Assembly (NCBI GenBank): GCA_022573095.1
Contig: JACZUR010000056.1
Span: 1 to 10,321 of the forward strand
Source of the DNA: Gemmatimonadota bacterium
Lineage (GTDB): Bacteria; Gemmatimonadota; Gemmatimonadetes; Gemmatimonadales; GWC2-71-9
Length of the DNA stretch: 10,321 nt
Direction of reading: 5' to 3'
The notes under the pieces are model-generated. The model did no database searches, had not been told where the DNA came from, and worked only from the letters and a program-made list of their open reading frames with translations. A program made the translations under genes and the position numbers. Positions 5,270 to 10,321 of the stretch are shown piece after piece (within the stretch, counting starts at the first letter, position 1; every line of letters starts with the position of its first letter).

Positions 5270-5329
5270 AGGTCGAACCCGAAGTAGACTTTAGGTCCCT
5301 AACGAGGCGGGTTGCAGGGGCTCGACTTT
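5269..5329. repeat. Imperfect inverted repeat upstream of atpA
   Basis: AAGGTCGAACCC (5269-5280) pairs with GGGCTCGACTTT (5318-5329) at 11 of 12 positions including one G-T pair, across a 37-nt loop. It abuts the Crp-like palindrome. It could be a leader or terminator structure of the NUDIX transcript; no T-tract follows directly. Confidence 0.35.
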
Positions 5330-5344
5330 GTGATACTTTTCACA
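5329..5344. promoter_or_regulatory. Crp/Fnr-family-like operator before atpA
   Basis: TGTGA-TACTTT-TCACA matches both half-sites and the 6-nt spacing of the E. coli Crp consensus exactly. Its centre is 46-47 nt before the atpA ATG. TGT-GATACT (5329-5337) within it also resembles an extended -10 element, so a bound regulator could block a promoter here or activate one further downstream. The same bases make a weak 5-bp hairpin followed by GG and five T, so a poor terminator is an alternative reading. Confidence 0.45.
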
Positions 5345-5382
5345 GGTTTTTCTCACCAATATCACTGCGAGTACAGACTTAG

Positions 5383-6918
5383 ATGGCTACGGGTTCAATA
5401 CTGCGACCGGGTGAACTGAAGGATATCCTGCTCAAGGAAATAGCGGCGGCTGACCTGAAGGCGTTGGACGTCGAAGAAGTCGGTTCCCTGCTCGAAGTAA
5501 AAGACGGTATAGCGCGTATCTGGGGACTGCAATCGGCTATGGCCGGAGAGATGCTTGAAATTACGGCCTCGGAATCCGGCGATACCGTAGTAGGACTGGC
5601 GCTCAATCTCGAAGAGGACAACATCGGCGCCGTGATCTTGGGTGACTACCTGAAGCTGAGAGAAGGTGACGAAGTGCGGCGCACGGGCCGAGTCCTCGAG
5701 GTCCCGGTAGGCAAGGGACTCGTGGGGCGCGTGGTGAATCCTCTGGGCGAGCCTATAGATGGGCTGGGACCGATCGAGGCGGAATCGACTCGCAAGGTTG
5801 AGTCGCTTGCTCCCGGTATCATCGCACGCCAGCCCGTGTCTGAACCACTGCAGACGGGTATCAAGGCGATTGACTCGATGATCCCTATCGGCCGGGGACA
5901 GCGGGAATTGATCATCGGAGACCGCGGCACTGGTAAGACGGCGATTGCGGTCGACACGATCATTAATCAGAAGGGCCAGGACGTAATCTGCGTGTACGTG
6001 GCTATCGGCCAGAAGAATTCGACCGTGGCCGCAGTGGTAGAGAAGTTGAAGGAACACGGCGCGATGGATTACACGATCGTCGTGAACGCGGGTGCTTCGG
6101 AACCCGCACCGCTGCAGTACATCGCCCCTTATAGCGGCTGCGCGATGGCCGAGTACTTCATGTACGAGAAGAACGGCGCGACTCTCTGTGTATATGACGA
6201 CTTATCGAAGCAGGCGGCGGCCTACAGACAACTTTCGCTCGTTCTGCGGCGGCCACCGGGACGTGAAGCGTTTCCCGGAGACGTTTTCTACCTGCACTCG
6301 AGATTGCTGGAGCGCGCGGCCAAACTGTCCGATGCCAACGGTGGCGGGTCGCTTACGGCGCTTCCGGTTATCGAAACGCAGGCGGGTGATGTCTCCGCAT
6401 ACATCCCCACCAACGTAATCTCGATTACAGACGGACAGATTTACCTCGTTACCGATCTGTTCAACGCGAACGTGCGGCCCGCCATTCACGCGGGTATTTC
6501 TGTGTCGCGTGTCGGTGGTAATGCGCAGATCAAGGCGATGAAGCAGGTTGCGGGACGGTTGCGTCTCGATCTTGCGCAGTTCAGGGAGCTGGAAGCGTTT
6601 GCGCAGTTTGGTTCCGAACTCGATCAGGTGACGCAACGCCAGCTCGCCCGGGGAGCCCGGGTCGTTGAGGTGTTGAAGCAGTCCCAGTACGAGCCGGTAG
6701 TTGTCGAAGACCAGATCGTCGTCATATACGCCGTCACCAACGGTCGCCTCGATGACGTGGATGTCAGTGAGATTCGGCAGTGGGAAGCCGACTATTTGGA
6801 TTTCCTCAAGGCGCGGCACCCCGAGATCCTCGACCACATCAGGACGAAGCGGAACCTCGACGATGACTTGAAGGCTGAGATCGACAAATCAGTCGACGAG
6901 TTCAAGTCGTTGCGCTAG
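5383..6918 (+). CDS. atpA: F1 ATP synthase subunit alpha
   Basis: This is the non-catalytic nucleotide-binding subunit of the F1 hexamer (alpha3-beta3), on the cytoplasmic face of the membrane. The 511 residues are the usual length. Domains run as N-terminal beta barrel (about 25-95), nucleotide-binding domain (about 96-380) and C-terminal helical domain (about 381-511). The P-loop is GDRGTGKT at 179-186; most alpha subunits have Gln at the fourth position, here Gly182. Other landmarks are AIGQKNSTVA (207-216), LRRPPGREAFPGD (288-300), the stretch from about 334 ending in IPTNVISITDGQI, and the arginine finger Arg376 in SVSRVGG. The ATG at 5383 gives a normal N-terminus but has no clear Shine-Dalgarno sequence. 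The stop TAG is followed directly by the atpG ATG. Confidence 0.98.
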   Translation: MATGSILRPGELKDILLKEIAAADLKALDVEEVGSLLEVKDGIARIWGLQSAMAGEMLEITASESGDTVVGLALNLEEDNIGAVILGDYLKLREGDEVRRTGRVLEVPVGKGLVGRVVNPLGEPIDGLGPIEAESTRKVESLAPGIIARQPVSEPLQTGIKAIDSMIPIGRGQRELIIGDRGTGKTAIAVDTIINQKGQDVICVYVAIGQKNSTVAAVVEKLKEHGAMDYTIVVNAGASEPAPLQYIAPYSGCAMAEYFMYEKNGATLCVYDDLSKQAAAYRQLSLVLRRPPGREAFPGDVFYLHSRLLERAAKLSDANGGGSLTALPVIETQAGDVSAYIPTNVISITDGQIYLVTDLFNANVRPAIHAGISVSRVGGNAQIKAMKQVAGRLRLDLAQFRELEAFAQFGSELDQVTQRQLARGARVVEVLKQSQYEPVVVEDQIVVIYAVTNGRLDDVDVSEIRQWEADYLDFLKARHPEILDHIRTKRNLDDDLKAEIDKSVDEFKSLR

Positions 6919-7815
6919 ATGGCGAACCCGCAGCAGTTAAGGGGCCGTATTCGGTCTGTCGAAAACACCAGGCAGATCACTCGCACCATGGAAATGGTTT
7001 CGACATCGAAGTTGAAGCGCGCTCAGGACCGCGTGGTTGCAACCCGTCCTTACGCACAGGCGCTATCTGATGTGATCGGTGATCTCTACTCACCAGAGTT
7101 GGCCGAACGGTTCCCGTTGTTGAGGCAACCGGGCGATGGAGCGAAATGCGTTGCACTGGTACTTATCACTAGCAACAGGGGCCTATGCGGGGGATTCAAC
7201 TCGAATCTCATCAAGCTTGCGCGAGCAAGAATCGAACAGCTCGAACAGAAAAATGTGTCGGTTCGTTTGCATCTGATCGGCAAGAAGGGGATCGGTTACT
7301 TCAAGTACATCGGACAGGAGATTGCTTCTGCGCGCGAGGATATCGGAGACAAACCCACGGTTGAACACGCGGCGGATGTAGTACAGCCGCTTGTGGAAGC
7401 ATTTGAAAGAGAAGAATTGGATGCAGTCGAAGTGATATTCGCAAATTTCCGCAGTGCTATGTCCACCCCGCCCGTCAACCAGCGGATCCTACCGGTTGAA
7501 GCTCCAGGCGCTCGAGTGAACAAGTCGAAGTCCGCAAGGGCCGCGGGTCCGGTGAGAGTACCCAACTACATCTTAAAGCCCTCGGCGGCCGAGATAGTTA
7601 GTTCTGTCTTGCCGATGTACGTGCGCAACTCGATGTACCGCGCGCTGGTTGAGACAGCCGCTGCCGAGCACGGAGCGCGGCGGACCGCGATGAAAAGTGC
7701 GACCGATAACGCCGGCGACATGATAGACTCGCTCAGAAGAGTACTGAACAGAGCACGTCAAGCCAAAATCACTCAGGAGATTGCGGAAATCGTCGGTGGC
7801 GCGGACGCCAGCTAG
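6919..7815 (+). CDS. atpG: F1 ATP synthase subunit gamma
   Basis: This is the central rotor shaft that turns inside the alpha/beta ring and links catalysis to the Fo ring. The 298 residues are within the family range. The N-terminal helix (LRGRIRSVENTRQITRTMEM, 7-26, then VSTSKLKRAQ) and the C-terminal helix (about 246-295, EHGARRTAMKSATDNAGDMI, then VLNRARQAKITQEIAEIVGG) form the coiled-coil shaft. The Rossmann-like middle begins with VLITSNRGLCGGFN (81-94), a gamma hallmark. Residues about 196-212 are a basic, alanine-rich loop of variable type. ATG at 6919 directly follows the atpA stop in the same frame, with no ribosome-binding site of its own, so translation is probably coupled to atpA. 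Confidence 0.98.
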   Translation: MANPQQLRGRIRSVENTRQITRTMEMVSTSKLKRAQDRVVATRPYAQALSDVIGDLYSPELAERFPLLRQPGDGAKCVALVLITSNRGLCGGFNSNLIKLARARIEQLEQKNVSVRLHLIGKKGIGYFKYIGQEIASAREDIGDKPTVEHAADVVQPLVEAFEREELDAVEVIFANFRSAMSTPPVNQRILPVEAPGARVNKSKSARAAGPVRVPNYILKPSAAEIVSSVLPMYVRNSMYRALVETAAAEHGARRTAMKSATDNAGDMIDSLRRVLNRARQAKITQEIAEIVGGADAS

Positions 7816-7848
7816 ACGGGATGCTTACTTTAGCGTATTAGGACGAAG

Positions 7849-9279
7849 ATGGCAGCTGACAGCAAGACTAACATAGGAAAAGTTGTGCAGATAATCGGAC
7901 CCGTGATTGACGCGGAGTTCGAGCCAGAGCATTTGCCGGATCTCTACAACGCCCTGGAAATCACGCATAAGAATGAAGATGGTGAGGACGTCAAGGTCGT
8001 TGTTGAGGTGCAACAACACATAGGGCGGAACCAGGTTCGCGCCGTTGCCATGAGCAGCACGGACGGTGTTGTGCGGGGGACGCCCGTTCTGGATACGGGA
8101 GGGGCCATCACCGTGCCCGTTGGCGACGCGGCATTGGGGCGTATTCTCAACGTTCTGGGAGAGCCGGTTGACGGTGGCAAACCTATACCATCCGATGTTG
8201 AGCGCTGGCCGATCCATCGTAAGTCACCTGACTTCGCGGTCCTCGAACCCAAGACCGAGGTGTTCGAAACCGGTATCAAGGTCATCGATCTAATCGCACC
8301 GTTCGTGAAAGGCGGTAAGACCGGACTGTTCGGTGGCGCAGGGGTCGGTAAGACCGTCATCATCATGGAACTCATCAACAACGTTGCCAAGGGACACGGG
8401 GGTAAATCTGTGTTCTGCGGTGTTGGTGAACGCACCCGTGAGGGTAACGACCTCTACCTGGAGATGAGGGAGAGCGGTGTTTTGGACTCCACGGCTCTCA
8501 TCTACGGGCAGATGAACGAGCCCCCGGGCGCGCGACTGCGAGTCGGCCTTACCGGCCTCACCGTGGCGGAGTATTTCCGTGACCGTGAAGGACAGGATGT
8601 CTTGGTATTCATCGACAATATCTTTCGGTTCACCCAGGCGGGCTCCGAAGTATCGGCGCTGCTCGGACGCATGCCGAGCGCGGTCGGTTATCAGCCGACT
8701 CTGGCGACAGAGATGGGCGATTTGCAGGAACGGATTACTTCAACGAAGAAAGGGTCGATTACATCGGTACAGGCGATCTATGTTCCCGCCGATGATCTGA
8801 CCGACCCGGCGCCGGCGACGGCGTTCAGCCACCTTGACGCGACTGTCGTGCTCTCGCGCCAGATAGCAGAACTCGGTATCTATCCAGCTGCCGACCCGCT
8901 GGATTCGTCCAGCCGGATACTTCAGGCTCAGTATCTCGGCGAACGACATTATAAGGTAGCTGTAGAGGTGCGGCTCATTCTCCAGCGTTACAAGGAACTC
9001 CAGGATATCATCGCCATTTTGGGAATGGACGAGCTGTCCGAAGACGACAAGTTGATTGTCGCCCGTGCCCGTAGGGTGCAGCGGTTTCTTTCGCAGCCCT
9101 TCCACGTGGCTGAGGCGTTCACTGGGATACCGGGACGATATGTAAAGCTCGAGGATACGATCGAGAGTTTCGAGAGGGTCGTTTCTGGCGAGTTTGACGA
9201 GCTCCCCGAACAGGCGTTTTATATGGTGGGAGGCATCGAAGAGGCCGTTGAGCAGGCCAAGACCATGGCGGCCGCGTGA
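7849..9279 (+). CDS. atpD: F1 ATP synthase subunit beta
   Basis: This is the catalytic subunit that makes or hydrolyses ATP. The 476 residues contain the P-loop GGAGVGKT (162-169), catalytic Glu194 in GVGERTREGNDLY, Walker B VLVFIDNIFRF with Asp256, the ATPase signature region PAADPLDSSSR (346-356; Ala at a position that is usually Val) and the lever DELSEDD (394-400, DELSEED in E. coli). The N-terminal barrel begins with IGKVVQIIGPVIDAEF. ATG at 7849 is preceded by AGGA at 7840-7843 with 5 nt spacing, one of the few clear ribosome-binding sites in the window, in a 33-nt gap after atpG. That fits the higher copy need of beta relative to gamma, though alpha is needed equally and has no such site. 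The stop overlaps the atpC start by 1 nt (TGATG). Confidence 0.98.
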   Translation: MAADSKTNIGKVVQIIGPVIDAEFEPEHLPDLYNALEITHKNEDGEDVKVVVEVQQHIGRNQVRAVAMSSTDGVVRGTPVLDTGGAITVPVGDAALGRILNVLGEPVDGGKPIPSDVERWPIHRKSPDFAVLEPKTEVFETGIKVIDLIAPFVKGGKTGLFGGAGVGKTVIIMELINNVAKGHGGKSVFCGVGERTREGNDLYLEMRESGVLDSTALIYGQMNEPPGARLRVGLTGLTVAEYFRDREGQDVLVFIDNIFRFTQAGSEVSALLGRMPSAVGYQPTLATEMGDLQERITSTKKGSITSVQAIYVPADDLTDPAPATAFSHLDATVVLSRQIAELGIYPAADPLDSSSRILQAQYLGERHYKVAVEVRLILQRYKELQDIIAILGMDELSEDDKLIVARARRVQRFLSQPFHVAEAFTGIPGRYVKLEDTIESFERVVSGEFDELPEQAFYMVGGIEEAVEQAKTMAAA

Positions 9280-9527
9280 TGCAGGTCACAGTCATATCAC
9301 CCGAACGTTCAGTATATGATGGTGACGCAGACTCTGTAGTTGCTCCGGCCTTCGATGGAGAGGTGGGAATATTGCCTGGCCACGCTCCGTTTATGACGTT
9401 ATTGGGAGAAGGGCGGTTGGTGGTGCGCGAGGGGAACGTTAGCCATAATTTCGAGGTTCGTGGTGGTTTTCTCCAGGTGGTTGGTGACCAGGTGCGAGTG
9501 GTTACCGAAAGCGCCTCGGAGGGATAA
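9279..9527 (+). CDS. atpC: F1 ATP synthase subunit epsilon, short form
   Basis: Epsilon joins gamma to the c-ring. The 82 residues are only the N-terminal beta-sandwich domain (MQVTVISPERSVYDGD, VVAPAFDGEVGILPGHAPF, VRGGFLQVVGDQVRVVTESA). The C-terminal two-helix domain, which in E. coli (about 139 residues in all) can insert into F1 and inhibit ATP hydrolysis, is missing: the stop TAA follows the last strand. Short epsilons of this kind are known in Chlorobi and Bacteroidetes, so this is probably natural. ATG at 9279 is preferred, overlapping the atpD stop by one base. GTG at 9276 would add one Met. Gene order alpha-gamma-beta-epsilon is standard, but delta and the Fo genes are not adjacent. 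Confidence 0.95.
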   Translation: MQVTVISPERSVYDGDADSVVAPAFDGEVGILPGHAPFMTLLGEGRLVVREGNVSHNFEVRGGFLQVVGDQVRVVTESASEG

Positions 9528-9580
9528 TCTATTAGCGGCAGGGGCGAGACAACGCCGTCTACTATTCGGGATACCAAGAG

Positions 9581-9586
9581 AGGGAG
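9581..9586 (+). promoter_or_regulatory. Ribosome-binding site of the terminal gene
   Basis: AGGGAG lies 7 nt before the ATG at 9594 and fixes that start. The 66-nt gap after atpC has no convincing promoter or terminator; TACTAT at 9559-9564 could be a -10 but lacks a -35. Confidence 0.6.
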
Positions 9587-9593
9587 TTTAGAG

Positions 9594-10321
9594 ATGAAGA
9601 ATCTATTCGTTAAGGCTTTTGCGACGGCCGTTTTCGTGGGAGCGACGGCTACGCAAGCTGGCGCACAGCTGGCAGGCTTGCCGGTGTACCACATGCCAAA
9701 GAGCGTGACGGGCGTCACCTTCAACGGCGACTACGGGCGCTGCGCGTCTGGTTGTTTTGGTCTCAATCCATCTTTTGTCGGCGCCAGAGTCGGCCTAGGA
9801 TTACCGGTCGTTTCGTTCGAAATTGGTCTCGGGTCCTTTAACACGGACGTAACCGGCGCCGACAAAGAGATCACCTTTGCCGGCAAAGCGGCTGTTCAAG
9901 TGTTTGGCGGTCCACTGGTGCCCGTTTCCGTTAACCTTCAGGTCGGCGCCGGCATTACAAAGTTCTTCGACCTAGCTACCGATGGACTGGAAATAACAAC
10001 GACGACTGTTCCGATCGGTGTTGGAATTGGTGTCAATGTTCCCACTCCTGGGGCCTCGATCGAACCGTGGATAGCTCCGCGGATTCAGGTTACGCGGACG
10101 AAGGTAACGCTTGGCGCGCTACCATCCATAACGGATACCGACACGAACGTCGGCGGCTCGATTGCCTTCGCCGATGTGCCGACGGTGGCGGGCGAATACG
10201 TCGGAACCGTGCCGGCCGGCCTGGCCTTGGTCAACGGCAGCGTGGCTCGTGAGACGTCTTTCCATCCCCTCGGAGTCGAGCACGTAAATATCACGGTTGT
10301 CGTGAAAAAGTCTGACAAAGG
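9594..10321 (+). CDS. Secreted, probable outer-membrane beta-barrel protein (partial)
   Basis: An open frame runs from ATG 9594 off the window end (242 complete codons, no stop). Residues 1-24 are a signal peptide: basic start MKNLFVK, a hydrophobic core (AFATAVFVGATAT) and the cleavage motif AGA before Gln25. The mature part is rich in Gly, Val and Thr and has alternating strand-like segments (VGARVGLGLPVVSFEIGLG, KEITFAGKAAVQVF, VPVSVNLQVGAGI, TVPIGVGIGV, IEPWIAPRIQVTRTKV), as in small outer-membrane barrels. Two cysteines at 50 and 54 (GRCASGCFG) may form a disulphide. I do not recognise a specific family, and the function is unknown. The strong ribosome-binding site and the gap from atpC suggest a unit independent of the ATP synthase genes. 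The last 50 residues read less like barrel strands, so a frameshift near the end cannot be excluded. Confidence 0.8.
   Translation, partial: MKNLFVKAFATAVFVGATATQAGAQLAGLPVYHMPKSVTGVTFNGDYGRCASGCFGLNPSFVGARVGLGLPVVSFEIGLGSFNTDVTGADKEITFAGKAAVQVFGGPLVPVSVNLQVGAGITKFFDLATDGLEITTTTVPIGVGIGVNVPTPGASIEPWIAPRIQVTRTKVTLGALPSITDTDTNVGGSIAFADVPTVAGEYVGTVPAGLALVNGSVARETSFHPLGVEHVNITVVVKKSDK

Larger units (their letters stand above)
5037..5382. other. 346-nt interval without a convincing gene
   Basis: The plus strand is open from GTG 5040 to 5294 (84 codons, starting 4 nt after the NUDIX stop), but the product is arginine/serine-rich, matches no family I recognise and has no proper ribosome-binding site. 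A minus-strand reading frame at 5111-5269 looks slightly more protein-like (listed separately). An imperfect inverted repeat (5269-5280 with 5318-5329) and a Crp-like palindrome (5329-5344) occupy the last part, which should also contain the atpA promoter. No tRNA-like fold or recognised RNA family is evident. ATP synthase delta (atpH) is not encoded here. Confidence 0.6.

Noticed and set aside
5040..5294. 84-codon plus-strand frame after the NUDIX gene, considered as atpH or a small gene
   Set aside because: It has no similarity to ATP synthase delta as I know it, no usable ribosome-binding site and an Arg/Ser-rich composition. It is described under the intergenic interval instead.
5137..5382. 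81-codon plus-strand frame ending at the atpA start
   Set aside because: It is tryptophan-rich, overlaps the Crp-like site and promoter region, and has no start signal.
5395..6057. 220-codon antisense frame under atpA, and similar ones under atpD
   Set aside because: Long antisense frames are expected opposite GC-rich coding sequence; the translations are rich in His and Arg and show no motif.

Overview
The window looks like a chromosomal segment of a moderately GC-rich, Gram-negative-type bacterium. The style of the MlaE, MlaF and MCE proteins, a compact RpoD/SigA-family sigma factor, an 82-residue ATP synthase epsilon subunit and a terminal secreted barrel-like protein together suggest Gemmatimonadota or a relative. 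This placement rests on remembered family features and was not tested by a search. Nothing in the window looks like a phage, plasmid or insertion sequence.

Layout. Positions 135-899 hold six tRNA genes on the minus strand, transcribed in the order Ala(GGC), Gly(GCC), fMet(CAU), Val(GAC), Arg(ACG), Pro(CGG). Three spacers between them carry copies of an unusual element built from 8-nt units: a G-rich half and a C-rich half that face each other as a long imperfect hairpin. A 19-bp copy of the tRNA-Pro 3' end lies just beyond that gene. Positions 900-1085 are a divergent promoter region. On the plus strand follow a sigma-70 family factor (1086-1976) with a strong intrinsic terminator, then mlaE-mlaF-mlaD (2057-4580), an MCE-type lipid ABC transporter whose genes overlap by 4 nt. 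A NUDIX hydrolase (4581-5036) starts on the codon right after the mlaD stop. Positions 5037-5382 hold no convincing gene, but they end in a perfect TGTGA-N6-TCACA operator-like palindrome close to atpA. Then come atpA-atpG-atpD-atpC (5383-9527), the F1 sector of ATP synthase without delta or any Fo subunit. The window ends inside a gene (9594 onward) for an exported, probably outer-membrane beta-barrel protein.

How the parts fit. The content is mostly housekeeping: translation (tRNAs), transcription (sigma factor), envelope lipid traffic (MlaE permease, MlaF ATPase, MlaD carrier subunit), nucleotide clean-up (NUDIX) and energy (F1 ATPase). The mla genes and the NUDIX gene look like one transcript and the four atp genes another. 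The most unusual parts are the 8-nt-phased hairpins between the tRNA genes, the Crp-like palindrome before atpA, and the start contexts: several genes lack a Shine-Dalgarno sequence, two start directly on the codon after an in-frame TAG, and mlaE may be leaderless.
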